Assembly (NCBI GenBank): GCA_008360955.1
Contig: LUCM01000659.1
Coordinates: 56,997 to 120,996 of the forward strand
DNA from: Fasciolopsis buskii
Lineage: Eukaryota > Platyhelminthes > Trematoda > Plagiorchiida > Fasciolidae
Length of the DNA: 64,000 bases
Reading direction: 5' to 3'
The notes beneath the pieces are model-generated. The model searched no databases. It was given only the letters and a program-made list of their open reading frames with translations, and had not been told where the DNA came from. The translations under genes and the position numbers were made by a program. Positions 14,405-27,791 of this stretch are shown here, one piece after another (the first letter of the stretch is position 1; each line of letters begins with the position of its first letter).

Positions 14405-14510
14405 CCATTAGATTGTGAAACTGGCCTTGAGGAAGACTACCTACGGTAGTCGAAACGCTAACGCATTGCATCTAACAACAACACTGTGTTGTTAGCATCA
14501 TATCATTCAC
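14405..14510 (+). repeat. Repeat with hammerhead-like half-core (stem-loop plus GAAA), copy 1
   Basis: The block CTTGAGGAA is followed by a perfect 7-bp hairpin, GACTACC (14435-14441), loop TAC and GGTAGTC (14445-14451), then GAAAC at 14452-14456. Further on, AACACTGTGTTGTTAGCATC and ATATCATTCACAAT recur in the two copies near 39.4-39.6 kb, which shows it is a dispersed family. The layout CUGANGA, stem II, GAAA is that of a hammerhead ribozyme. In this copy the first core base is T rather than C, and I could not assign stems I and III with confidence. Confidence 0.55.
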
Positions 14511-17500
14511 AATTAAATCATTGCGCATCGAATTTTGAGTACACTTCATACATCATTTGGTGCTGACATATCAGTTATCTTTTCAAACAACAAATAAGTA
14601 TCGTTGCGTAAATATGACTAACCGATATATTTGTTAATTTATTGCCGAAAAAGAAAACTGTTGGGCGAATTTATTAGAAATGGTTTGCTGGCCTTAACGC
14701 GGATAGTTTAATAGCAGCCCATAATGAGCAAACCAGGGAGTTTGGCGAGAGGAAATTTGGTAGTCATGGTCGCAGAGATTTTTATCTGATTTGAAGAAAC
14801 TGAGCAGCATGAAAGCGTTAGTTTATCCGAATGTAGTTATGTATTTCACCCCGCCAGAATTTCGTAAAAATATTGTCCACTCGAGTGATTTTTTGTTAAT
14901 CTAAAGAAAATTTTTGCAAAGCACTCTTACGTATGATACAGGATTCATATTACAAAAATTGAGGACTAAATCTAAATCTTTTTCGAAGTTAAGTTGCTAT
15001 TGAAACATCCCATTTGACCATTGGTGATTAGAAATCCTAGTTTTCAGTTCTTTGTCTTGGCCGAATTTAAACAGTAAAGTCTTCAAATCTTTCGAAAATT
15101 GTGTTCCCAAAGATCGACCAAGGACATGCTAAGGATCTCATCATAGTGTGCACACATCGATATTGCTCGTAAGTGAGATGTTGCTGGAATGTTTGTGAAT
15201 ACCAACGATACTCCAATCCAGTTTGTTCAAAGGTAAGGTACATTCGAAATAACTTGCAAAATGCTCACCCAGTTTTATCTTTTATTCCACTATTTCATAA
15301 TCATTTAGCTTTTAGTCATAGGTCATTTAGTTCATATGATCTACTATTACGCATGCAGAATAAGTCAATTTAATCAGCTCACCGTCCATGAAATTGATAT
15401 AGTTTTCCTAAATGTGATTTCCCAGAACTTGATCTGTTCATTAAAAAAATCGTCCATCGAACCATCATTAGTAGCCAGATCTCTTTTACATGTCCGACTG
15501 CTTTTAATTTGATCTAGACAAGTGTAAATGCTGGAGACTAGTAAAAGTTAATCGCCTGCCCGGTCATATAACAAGGTAAACTTTTTGTCATTAGGTGACT
15601 AGAACTTCCAAATTGATATCCTTCTTGCGTTAGATTAGTCTTTGCATTATCTGTTCATTTCGGGATAATTTGCTTGGCATTTAAAAATGAACGTACCTGT
15701 CAATTTAGATGATAGACTGAATGTGCAGCAATTACTGTGAACTTGTGGCCTAACCAAGCATAAATGTTTTATTGTCAGACGTCGCCTTACCACGGTTATG
15801 CTTTAACGATCTATGGTTGAATTCCAGTTGATTCCAACGACGAGGAAGTTATTCTATACCCTGTTTCTTTTTCATCCTTATTTATTATAATTCACTCCTG
15901 AGTCCAAATTGGCATTCAGAAACTTGGGAGAAGAACATAATGTTCCCTTTGAAAGATCATCGTGAAGAGGATGAAGGGTATCTCTCTTGGAAACATTTCT
16001 CATTTGAAGTTCACACAGTGTAACGGACAGTTCGCTTAATGGTATGATAGATTCGAATAATGACTAAGAGCTGGCGACTGGAGATTCTAATATTTTTCGT
16101 AATTACGCCTGAGAACTGCGTGATTCGTTTTCGTATCAATAGTTGTACTACCACATGCTTATGGAAACAAAATCACACACTGCAAACAACCAGCGAGACC
16201 GCATCACTTAGGCGAGTTGTTTCAAATTTTAGTATTCAAGGCACCGTCGTACAATGATCTGTGACGCTGCTGTAACTGTACTTTTGCAAACGCCTGGAAA
16301 GACAGCGTAATACATCAAGTTGCAAAACACATTTGTGCTTATATGCAAACCATTCATATGCAGAACTGGATTAGATATAAAGCTATTCCAAATTCCCTAA
16401 TTTGTCCTTGTTCTTCTTCTGGCAGCAAGCTGAAGACTAGTTTATTGACGTCGAGTGAAATGCATTTGTATTTTTTTAATGGAACATTTGTGTAAATCCG
16501 ATGACATCGATAACCAAAGGTCGGTGTACTCATTTTATGTACTTCACACTGAGGATATTTTTCTTATCTTGCTACATGCTGTGATGTGCGTCAACATCAA
16601 TTTGTCATATGTGAATTCGCCAAAGCCACATTATAATTCATCACTAATTAATGTTGCAGTGAGACTTTCTTTTCTCATCACAAACGTGTAAATTTATTTT
16701 AGTGCATTGTCTTGAGCTAATCGGTTTTTCTATGACTGACAAACGCCAAAATTCACAAAACTGTCAATCCGAGGGATTAAGTGGTAGATACAATGAGTCC
16801 TTGATTTCTTGTTACCGAGGTAATCGTGAGACACGGTGAAATAGTACTGATTTCTTCAAAGCACCCCTCGTGATACTAGAAGTTTGGCTCCAAAAATCTT
16901 ACTCGACGCGTCCGGTGTACAAGATTAAAATCAAGATGTGGCTTGACCATTGGATCTATTCCAGTTTGGCTAATGTTATGCTACCTGGCGAGTTGTCCGA
17001 TCAGCCTGAAGAATTTAATAAACTTGATGCCCTAGGCAAGTATGTAAAGAAATTTTCAACATTCCACCTACACAAATCTGCATAGACTCTCACTGTTATG
17101 AATAATAATGACGTAGTGGATTGTGCTATTTTGCAGCCTGTTATTTTCAAACAAAATTTACCTTTATTAACTCTAAATATTCTAAAGGGATATTATCAAA
17201 TAAGTGAACAACCGAACAACTGGACCCAGTGAGTACAGATGAAGTGGTTGTGGTGCTAGCAAATGAATCAGTACTGAAGTCTGTTATTACTTCCCGTCAA
17301 TACAGGAGCTCATTGCAGTGAGTTTTGGAGCGATTCAGGTTGTGATTCACGTTAGCCTCCGTAGACAATAAACCAGTATAAACCGTAACATCAATTGGTC
17401 GTCTAATCCAAACATTCCGCGAAGGTAACTGGACAAAATGTATTCTACCATTGGGGATATTTTCTACCTTGTGCATGAGCCCATAAGCCGTAAAAACTTG

Positions 17501-20500
17501 TTTCTCTTCTTTTGTGGTACTTATTGTTGACTTAAATCGCATATACTGAGTCGAAGCCGATTCAGAACTTGCTGGTATTCCGTATTAACTCGCTATGGTA
17601 ATTGTTCTCCCGTCTTAGATGGACGCGGACAGGTTAAGGACGCACTTGATATGTTCAAATAACGGGTGCGCAGCCTGAATTGAATAATTTCAAAGTAATG
17701 TAAAATGTGCAGACAGATGAAAAATCAGTTCGGAATAGCTGAATCACTTATGTGATTTCTCATAGGGAATATCTTATGATTCAACTTCAGCAGGAATTAA
17801 AACTGTCTTGAAATATCGACAAAAGTGCGAAACAATTTAATTCTTGAGATTTGAAGAATTTTACAATACGAATATTTTACGTGGAGTCGCGCTTATCATG
17901 GTCAACTTAATGAGGCAACGTTTCTTTCCGCATGACTAAATTTAGCTTAAAATGTTCATATTGGACCGAGATACATCAAAATTAACCGGCATGTTTACCC
18001 GTTGTTGAATTTAGCCACATTCTATCAAAAACGTCTGAATGTTCCAGGTCTGATAATCTGGAGCTCGAAAAACCAATTGGACGGTGTTTTTCGTAATCAG
18101 TTGTCCTTTATGGATTTTCAGCGTAAGTAATCCCGTGTAAAGTCACCGCATTCCCTAGTTCTAAGCAAAAACTGAACGCTGGAAATGCATAAATATTTAG
18201 GTGCACAATCACGCTCAAAATTTACCGAAGTGATACTGGGTACTTTTAAATTGTGATAGACTGACGATGCATGTCCCCGAAGGCAACGGAGCTGCATCTT
18301 TAAGGACCTTGCTCTTCCGTCGAATGAGGAAAAATCCTAATAAACTATAAAATTTATGCAATTTTATTGAAGTTGCATTCCATAATCGAATGTAAATCTT
18401 TGGCCAGAAATCAACATTCTCCTTGGAATACATGTATTATGACTATGCGACAAACGGTCCCATGGCAGATGCGCATGCCAAAATTCAAGGCAAATTTTTG
18501 ATGAATTTTCGAGAATCATCCCCGTCAGTGCAAAAATTAAAATTTTCAACCCACAGACAATTCAAATTCAAGGTTTGAATCAACGTTAAAACCCAATAGT
18601 TATTACCGTTGATGATTCCTAACGATAAGGCTGCAGATGTTTGGAATTTCCATGGCCGTTGTTTGTCAGTTGTGTTGTTGCATGTCGAACTGTATTCCAA
18701 ACAAATTCAGAAATTATCTTTTGCGTGATCAAGTCTTCAACATTACGGCATTTCAAATTGAAGTTCCGGATTCGCATCTTCCCAGGTAAATTCGACATAC
18801 GGACAAAGTAATTGCCGATTTACCTTGATCGTCTTTATTAAATTGGTGCCAAGTGTTTCTTAATGCAAGAAGTATGAATTCTAAGAATGAATGATAAACA
18901 ATTTCCGTGAATTTGATACTACATGGGGTTGCAGAGAAGCACTATCACCTATCATGTAGACCCAAGATTAGCGTCAGCTGTCTTGCCTCAGACAGCTTTA
19001 ATTCTCGAATGATAATGGTCCCATCCAAAACTGCTTGAATTGCAGACGATTCTCTTAATTAGTTAAGCTGTTCTGTAGAACAAATTGTTAAGCAAGGGCA
19101 GAAAGCACACCATTAAAATTTTCCTTCATTTCGGACAATCTACTAGTCTGGAGCCTACTGACAAAACATGTACCCAGATAAACAATAAACTGTGTTGCGA
19201 AACAATAAGAAACTACCGAGTGTGTGAAGGGAACCCACCACAGTTTTGTTTTTTTTTTCTAACTCTAGCTCTAACTTTCTTATGTTTTCATAATTCACCA
19301 TTGGGTTTGACATTCACCGACGGGGTGATCTGCAAATAGACTCACGTAATGTACACATAGGTAAATATATAATACACATCCGCTTTACTCCCAATTGAGG
19401 CAGAAAGGTAATAATTTCATTAAACAGCTCCAATTTCCAAATAGCACAATCCGTTCGACGCTAATTTGAAAGTTGACGTCATCGAACGTGGCATTATTTG
19501 GCAAATATATATCGGAAAATCATGGATTTATGAGAGTGAATTGCTTGAATTAACGTTAAAAGAACAGGAATTCCGTCTCACTTAATGGATCTTTAGGAAA
19601 AGACTCCGATATTCGTTGATGGCATGCTAAAGCTGGAATTGTCATACCGGATTAGTAAAAAAGAGCGATGCAAGGTTGTTGGAGAATAGCGGGCACATTC
19701 GAGATTATGAGTGGCGATTTTTGAAGTAAGAATAAAACTAACACCACATGAGCCCGTCGTTAGACGTAAAACAAACATACGGTTTTGTCTAATTTATAAA
19801 GAATCGTGTCGTTAATTTATCTGGCTGCTGTCTACCGTCATTATATGTCAAGCTAATGGAAGGAAATCACGTGATAGCATTACAAACACCCTTCCGTAGC
19901 AATCGCACGCACGTTCCTTAGTTGTCACATCTGGTGCTCAGTAGCATATGGTTAGGATTACTTTTTTGCCTGTCGAAGCCATAATATCAGATTGAAACAC
20001 AAAGCACTTTTGTTTGATCGACTAGCTGGTATTTTTTCATAGAACATGTCTTCAAGCTTAGTGCATGGACTGACACCTAGTTTTGCATCAGGCTGTTGAT
20101 AAGTCCGTGATCATTTATTTTGTGACTTCACTGATGAGTAATTGGTCTTCATGGATTTTGCAAACAACCCGATGATGCAGCTATCTAATCCCCTAGTTTT
20201 AATAAGCCGACAGTGACTCCGATGAAGTCCACGTACGTCACAAACTGAAACGGACAACGAAATACCCGCGTGACCCAAACCCCAATAATCGCATTAGCTA
20301 TCACCATCATTTACTTAACTAAATCCAATATGACAGGTCAGTAAATTGGTAGAGAGTTCCGAAGAGAAATTCGAACCAACAAGTTATCTTTCCCTTTTTT
20401 TTGTACCGTCCACTCATTGTTAACTGCCTTCTGTGGGTTAAATCCCGTTTTTTGTTTTATTGCATCATTTGGACCGTAGCGTTGACAACCAGTAGTCCGC

Positions 20501-21862
20501 CATTGCCACAAGCGTGGGTTTGCCGTTGATTGACCTTGTTCGACGCTCTTTGTCGTCCACGTGGTTCTTGTCAGAAAGCGGAGTAGCAGAACCCGAAAGG
20601 AACACTGCTGAGGTTTGACTGTTGTGCATAATTAATTTGTTTTTAGCAGTGCCGAATTAGTTTGGATCCGCCTTTGTTTTGATGTGGACGAATTTGGTCG
20701 CTACGCTTCGCTGAAACGTCTTCCCTTGGGGGTGCAAAATTTATTACATTTTTATGGGTTTATTATGGAATCAAATAACAGTGATGAATAAGCATCCAAA
20801 GTTTGTTTTATAAAATCAATGACAGAGCTTGTGTGAATAGTTTCGCAAAAAGATTATTTACCAGTAACACGTCACATTATTAGTAAATCAAGACATAACG
20901 AACATCAGACAAACAGACATTTTGAGCACATTAGTGAACTGCGAATGTAAGTGGTGATCACCGCTTTCGTCAAACCAAACTCGAACACTAAGCAGTGAGC
21001 GGTATCCCTCGGATAAATTCAGCATGTGATCGGCCTTGGTTAGATGAGAATTCCTTTGCTAGCTATGAATTTAATCGTTTGCAAGAGAAAACACCCGAAA
21101 CTCTATAAAATAGAATACCGTGAATTTTGAGTACTTGTAGCTATGTCTGATTAATAGACAATTGCTGTTGCCTTGTGACTGAGTAGAAGCAGAAAAGCAT
21201 ATAATAATTTGGAGTAAGTAAGTGATGACTTAGTCACCAATTATATACGAACAGGTAAACCATCAAACGTGATGAGCGGATAGCCCAAAAAGCAGGACGA
21301 TTGGCCACTTAGACAGGTAGACCAAAAATAATGTTGATCTGACCCATTCGATCAATTTCTCAATTATGTCCACAGACATGTATTTGGATATTACCAGTTT
21401 TATGCTTTTTCCCAAGAAAACAAATACCAGAGCAGCGTGAGTTGCCGAATTATTTTTTTCAAGTTAATATCGACAAGTAATTGCAAATCCGTCGTGCAAA
21501 CCACCAAAGAGATTCGCGAACATGCAACGTGATTTGAGGCACCGTTTTAAGACCTAGATCATAAAATTCGCGGGGTTGTGGCAAATGTTTACCTTCATTC
21601 TCTGTTAATGAAAGCATTTGAAAGAGATTACTCGTTTGATTCGTTCAAGGAGGAAGAAAGATTAATGCAGGATTCGGTAAATGTGGAGTTGCAAATGCGC
21701 AACTATTTGGTGTAATGAACTGAAAAAAATCATTAACCTAAGTTTGCAATAAAATTAATTTGTGCATCCAATCTCTCGGTCCTGCTCACTCATTCCTTTA
21801 CGAAGTAGTTGTGTTGGCAATAATTTATTCGTTTAGAATAAAATAAACGATAGCTTTGCAAA
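14511..21862. other. No recognisable feature
   Basis: AT-rich sequence with short open frames only. A 71-codon frame at 16870-17085 (+) and an 81-codon frame at 17297-17542 (-) have no motif I know. An oligo-T run lies near 19245-19260. I see no gene, RNA gene or tandem array. Confidence 0.55.
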
Positions 21863-22433
21863 TCATAAGTAGAGGATTAGGCACAAATATATAAGTTTAC
21901 ATGCTCCCTTCCCTACATCGCGGTACCAAGGCATTTCACCAGTTGGAGACCACAGTTTTGATGTATCGATAGTGGCGGAAGCGATTAATGCAGTGCGTTT
22001 GAATGACCTGGACGTAGGGTCAGCTCTGATGTAAGTCAAGATCATTCCCGTTGATGATCGGCCAAGATTATTAAACTCCGGTAACCGCAAAATATTACAA
22101 TTGACCAGTAATCACCTCCATAATATAAAGAAAGAAGCAATGTTAAGCAGAATATTCGATGAAATGAATGTATACTCCAGAAAAGCCAGCACCTATGAGT
22201 CAACAGTCGGAACGAAAACGCATTCCAATAATTTCCGAAACAAGTTTATGTAATTTCCATGTACCGGCAGGATTCAGTGTTTCCGTTTCAGGCGGACTTA
22301 ACAACCTAGGTGATCTGTGTTCAGCTGGCTCTATTTTGGTGATGGCAGATGCACGTGAATAAATTCGTATCATCATAAATGAATGCATTACAGTTGGCTT
22401 TTCTGAGTTTGAACCCAAAGCTATTGTTTGCAC
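21863..22433 (-). other. Two short minus-strand open frames, possible but unproven exons
   Basis: On the minus strand, frames at 22200-22433 (77 codons, containing the proline-rich segment RSPRLLSPPETETLNPAGTW) and 21863-22090 (75 codons, containing PEFNNLGRSSTGMILTYIRA) lie close together. Composition is less repetitive and less AT-driven than in neighbouring frames, the only reason to flag them. No domain is recognised, no clear splice acceptor or donor pair was established, and both strands are open at 22168-22362, so chance remains the simplest explanation. Confidence 0.12.
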
Positions 22434-25149
22434 GGAATAATCTACTGTAACACGTGTGTGACATACAGAGCCACCGAACTAGGACGCAGAACCCATTAGC
22501 TATTACGCCAGCCCGACAAGATCTCGACGTTTTGCTGGACTTCATTGCATGATACCCCAATTTTCGCTTCCACTATTATAGTGAGCCGCTCGTTCACAAC
22601 TTTTACCAATGAATCCAACTTCTGCATTCGACTGTTGTTTACCAGAAGATGGTCAAAGCCTGTATCTTAGTGCGTGAGCAAAGTTTCAAGCGCAGAATAA
22701 CGATGAAAGCAAAATTTTAGGTAATGCGCGATGTGCCGAGGAAAAATAAGAAGAAACGGTTTTGAAAACAAACAATTCCCTACTGCTTTTATAACCCCCA
22801 TATATTCGGGATCCGAAGAATAACAAATTCTCTGGTTCTCAATTGCGAATGGGTCAACGGAAACCCTATGACATTAGCTAGCCTAATCATTTCTTATTAT
22901 CTGCAATATTAATACACATCCTTAAGCTCCTCTTGGTTCTTCCATTTCTCGCACTTTTCGTCCTTCTGAAAGTGGCATCAGTCTAGCTGTTTATTTTAAG
23001 CAGGCTTTTTGGCTTAAATGACTTTTTCTTTTATTATTTATATACCCCTGTTCTATGATGCAGGAGAGATATATCGAATAGGATTGACGCTAGACGTTAC
23101 AATATTTTTACCGTCAAACCGCGCTCGGCTGTCATTTTAATTGATCGCCCTGTATGAAACGACTGGCCAAGAAACGATTCTCATACCAATCCAGTTTTTC
23201 AGTGTGACCTTACAAAGGTCCTTCCACGGAGCGCCATTTCATTATTTGGACCTCTGTTTGGCATAGTTTCTTTCCATTTTCACTTGTCCCGTTGTAATCA
23301 ACACTAATAAAACATTGCTTGCGTGTACTTAAAAATATCCATTGTTATAATGTGGTCTTTGGATTTGGTTTATAATTAGTGCGATTTGAAATGCCCTAAC
23401 TTGAAACTTTAAAGCCGACGTAATAAGAAAACAAACCAAGTTAGTGTACAAAGGTCAGCATCCATCACTAATCTTGCGAAATGTCCTTAACAACCATGAT
23501 GGGTGGCATGTGTAAAACGGGACTAGAATGCATCTGGAAGAAAAAATGGCTTCGCTGTTCGCTTTAGGTTTTACCTATAATAAAAACCCATTATTGATTT
23601 AACAAGCCACATATGCTAACTCACTAAATTCCTCCATTGCACTGACATCGGATTTGAAGGGAGAATTAAGTTTGAGGCTTGCTTATTATTAGTAAGTTTG
23701 CAACCGCCTTTGGACCCGACGCTGTCTCGGTGTGAGCACTGATGAGAGGCTTGCTCTCCCCCTGAAGTCAAAACCTGCCCAACAGGTGATCCCTAATATT
23801 TAATTTTTATTACAGATCCGTGAAAATCAAAAGCGATTGTAGGTCGACCATTCCTAAATTCGCTTTGGGTCGTGTGCGCTCATCTTGATCACATTAACTC
23901 AGCCACAAAATCCAGAACAGGACTCTTGATATGGCACGCATCTCCGTGCACCATATTTGAAAAGCAGCATTCGATTCTGAACTTTGATACATGAATACTT
24001 TCGTCCTTGTCCATCTGATGCGATTGATTTCTCGAAGCATTTTGTATGAATGTTGGCCATTCTTATGGCTTCTAGATTGATTAAGCGGTGGTGGTACATG
24101 TCATATAATATCTGCGGGTGATGACATAAGGAACCAAACTTCGGTTCCTCAGATGGTCACCACTTCTTTGGAACAACGTAGAATTAAGTTTGCTGTTTTC
24201 AAGCCTTTCTGAACGTAACTCCATTTAGGCTGGTTCTGCTTATCCAAGAGAAGTTTGCATATTTCAGATAGTTTCAAATCGTCATTTCGTAGTGTCTTTT
24301 GTTATGTCGTTTATTCTCTCATGCGTTTTGCTGATTAATATCATGTTTGCCTTCAGATAAGGGTAGGTGCAAAAATGAATCCAAATACCACTGCGCATCT
24401 ACAAATCACCTACATGGTGATTTCAGTAAATTCCTCTCAGCCAACAAAGTCCAGTATTTCGTTTATTGCTTCGTGAATTTCTTTCGGGCGGAATTCACAC
24501 AAAAGAAACTTAATCATTTACTAAGTGAGAGAAACCTGACAGGTTCACAGTGATAAAAGTATTGTTTATCTACGCCACTCTGTCGACAAATCAAATGTTT
24601 CTGAAATTTATGGTGGGTAGCGTGAATTTAAAGTTCACTCAATCGAACAGAAGAGGCAAAAGGGCTAATCAAACATTCCCATATTCTTATGTCGACCTCT
24701 CTATTTTAAGGGAATACCTAAGTCCACATGAGTCGGAACCGTTAACGTGAGGATGTAAACAGCACAAAACATATTAGCTTTCTTCTCAGTCGCACCTTGG
24801 AGTTAAACCGCCCAACAATTGTTGGAGTGTCATTAATCGAATAACCTTGGAAGATATTTTCTCGTCTTTCATGCATACAAAATTAAGAATAGAAAGTCAT
24901 GCGTTTCTAGGAAAATTTTAATTATTTGAGAAATCTTGTCCATTGTTATACCCAAAATGTGTTTGCATTGGGACCGCAGGATCTGGTGGTCGCAACAAAC
25001 TTTAGAAATAAAATAGGTTGCCAATGCAAGAAATTACCGCAAGTTGTTTTTATCTTACCCGAGTATTGGTAGGAAACATTGGGTATAAGCGGAACGGTCA
25101 GTGTTTTTGACGTTACGACCATCTACGACAAAAATCCACGCCTTGAACA
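22434..25149. other. No recognisable feature
   Basis: No supported gene. At 23740-23760 the sequence CTGATGAGAGGC is followed by a short hairpin (GAGAG/CTCTC), noted in the findings as a weak hammerhead-like signal. A minus-strand frame at 23899-24099 was considered as a retroelement C-terminus and not accepted. Confidence 0.5.
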
Positions 25150-25800
25150 CCGGGCGGAAAAATCAAAGTACAACTTAAGTGGCCGTTAGCACAAGGACCT
25201 CCGGCAGCTATTAAGAAAGACATCTGGTGACCTGTTTTAACGGATCCATCTATTGGGTTTCGGATCCTCAGTAAAAATCCGGGACTTAGGATGTCATTAA
25301 GCTCTTGAGTCGAATGGATTACTATAGTTCTATTTAAAGATGGAGAGAATGCCCTTCTGTCGTCAGGGATTGTTATCTCCATCTAAACAAAAGGTTTACT
25401 TAATAATTTCATTGACCATGCCGGTAATAACCCAATCTAAATAGCGTCAAAGCCACTTGCGTCCGTCCTTCTTTGCTAGTTGTAAAACACGTGAAGAGCA
25501 AACCCTTGAAGAGCAGGCTAGGTTCCTCGTTGGTCGCGGACGAATCGGTCGAGTCTTTACCTTTTTACAGCTGTTGGGACAACCTTTTATTCCAAGACAA
25601 AGGATCATCCTGTTACAAGCATTCGTTCAGCCTTTGGCTGTGTTGATATATATCCGCGTTATGGCACTGTTTGTTGAGGACTAAAGTACCTGAGAAGTAT
25701 GTCTCAAAGAGTTTCTACCATCATACCTCAAGCGAGATTGGGCATGTGGCCAGCCTTATTTACACTTTGTCATTTCCATTGAAGTATGGCGCCAGTGCGC
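25150..25800 (+). mobile_element. Decayed RTE-like LINE, RT N-terminal part
   Basis: Read with frameshifts and stops, the plus strand carries the order of segments seen in RTE-like reverse transcriptases. EWITIVLFKDGEN lies near 25315-25350, where intact elements have a segment like W-x-x-x-I-I-V-P-x-F-K-K-G. IASKPLASVLL follows near 25445-25475, then REEQTLEEQARFLVGRGRI (about 25490-25550), matching the family's E-Q-A-G-F-x-x-G-R-G-C segment, and QLLGQPFIPRQRIILLQAF. In the next frame VPEKYVSK (from about 25688) and a degenerate VRQGCPLSPFLF-like stretch occur. The catalytic first-aspartate segment has been lost or shifted. A fossil fragment only; both ends are indistinct. Confidence 0.65.
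25457..25684 (+). pseudogene. Open frame holding the RTE-like E-Q-A-x-F / G-R-G segment
   Basis: This 75-codon frame is the best preserved part of the RTE-like fragment. TREEQTLEEQARFLVGRGRIGRVFTFLQLLGQ aligns by eye with the region just before the first catalytic aspartate in RTE-like RTs. The family's following F-x-D-x-x-x-A-F-D block is replaced by QAFVQPLAVLIYIRVMALF, so it cannot encode a working palm. The apparent start codon is incidental. Confidence 0.6.
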
Positions 25801-27791
25801 TGCTATTTAGACCTCTGTGAGCTACACTGTACACAATGTTTTTGAGATTGGATCACTGAGCTCCCAGATTCTTTGGTTACTTCGCTTACACTGGGCTTCC
25901 ATCGACCAGAATAATTTAAGCAACGGTAAGAGATTGGTGACAAAAATTTAAATTTTCCTTTATCCTTCACCTCACTTTACTCACTACTGATCGCCGTCAT
26001 CTTGCAGGGGGCAAGTCACCTGAACTCTAGGTATTTACTCGTCAGATTGTACGCAGAATCCGGAGATACGGTTCAGCGAAAACCCCACATAGTAGCAAAA
26101 ACAGAAAATATCCAAAGATTTTGATCCTTGTATAAACTTCGAACTCCGGTCAATGCTGGGTTACTTGGATCTTTTAATGTCCGCTCCCATGCCGCATATT
26201 TCCTTCTAGTCATAAAGCTTCGAAAACCCACAGCGAACCTGAAGTCGGTGGATGCTGTTTGGAACCAGGCGTTTACAGGTCGCATTTCGCCAGGAATACA
26301 GTAAACGCTTTCACCAGCAGAAATAATTCGAAAAAGAATATAAACACACTAATCAAATAACAGAAGAAACTAATTAACAAATCGGGGATTTGCGCGCGGA
26401 ACAAATACAAGGAAAGAAGAGCATGCCTGAATTGTTAACTAATGGATTCAATGTCTTGCCACACAGTCTTGCGTATTAGGTGGTGTTGGTGAATTTATCA
26501 GACAACCGTATTAATAAGACTTTTAGGCAACCAAATATTCTCAGTTTGTGGAGTGGAAATGACAGTTGTGTAAAATGAAATACACCGGAATAGTTTGAGA
26601 AGGCAAAGCCTGCAGATATCATGGGTGTACCTAGGATTTTAAGAATGTGGTAGACAATTAACTCGGTTGTATCCGAGTTTGACCTGTTAGATTTTCGAAG
26701 AACCTAGGTGCTTAACGAATACACGTTCTGTCCTTTTTCAGGAGGAATATGATAAGCACTGGAATTGCCTGATTTCGGGACTGCAACAACAGTGACCTGC
26801 ATCCAGGACCCAGAAAAAAGTAAAATAGCATAGTGAAATGAAATTGCAACTGAATATCACCATCCTTTCAGTCAAGTACAATCAAAACAACATTACGGGA
26901 CACACAGGCAAATGTTTAAAAAAAATCGCGTTCTTATGCAACTAATAACAGCGATGTTGCTAGTTAAAATTTTAGCCCCATTCAACGGCTTTATAAAAAG
27001 ATGGTCTGGGCTCAATTCACTTCTTCCAAACACAGCGATTACGTTGATTTTTTTAATGGAGGCAATGCCCAGGGTGGGCATGCCACAAAAGTAACTGGTT
27101 CAAGCCAAACACGCACAATCAAAGACTGTGCTGAATATAGGATGTTTTTATTTGGGTGCTGCTTCGGTGTGGTCACATACCAACAGACCATTGCAATGGA
27201 TTATTCAATTTAACCCGGATTTTGTGTGTAGACTGACCAAAATGGAGAGTGAGGATAGCCGCCTGAGATCAAAAATCCCGCCTGCCAGGCACACACTCCA
27301 AAGCAGTTAATTTTATATGCGGTTAACATTTGTGTCCGGATCACCTATGCGCCTACATTTTGACAAGCACAATTTAGAAAAACGAAGCACCAAGGTATTA
27401 ACTGTGGGTGCGGCGCAACTGCTCGGAAGATAACTAAGCACTTGAAGCATCACCTGATGACAAGCTGTTCACTCAAGTACGGACAAAAGCCTCGACAGAA
27501 AGCACTGGTCTGATCTAACACATGAAGCCCTAAGCAATACCATACACATGGGTAGGGTCGTCCAACATTGTTACATAAGTGGCTGTTTCGCAAATGAAAT
27601 TCGTGGACCAGTATCACACGGATCACAGCCGAGGGAAACAAATGTAAGGGTTTGGTCTACATGTTTGCACGTGCAGTAAATCGACCTGTCGCGCGCGTAT
27701 GATTGCCTGTTTTCGGTCTGTTTCGGTTGATTTTGTGATGCGACGAGCGTTAGAGTGCCTTCACCGGAAAAATCTCTCTGGTGCCTTTGTT
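25801..27791. other. No recognisable feature
   Basis: Short frames on both strands, including a 70-codon minus-strand frame at 26073-26285 and overlapping frames at 26893-27310, none with a known motif. Downstream RT motifs of the neighbouring RTE-like fragment could not be followed past about 25800. Confidence 0.5.

Noticed and set aside
23899..24099. Possible C-terminal end of a BEL/Pao integrase (DGQGRKYSCIKVQ)
   Set aside because: Only a few residues resemble the D-G-x-V-R-S-V-x-V segment, with no upstream integrase; not enough to support.
25113..25382. 89-codon minus-strand open frame
   Set aside because: The RTE-like motifs lie on the plus strand in the same interval; the minus frame has no motif and is a shadow.
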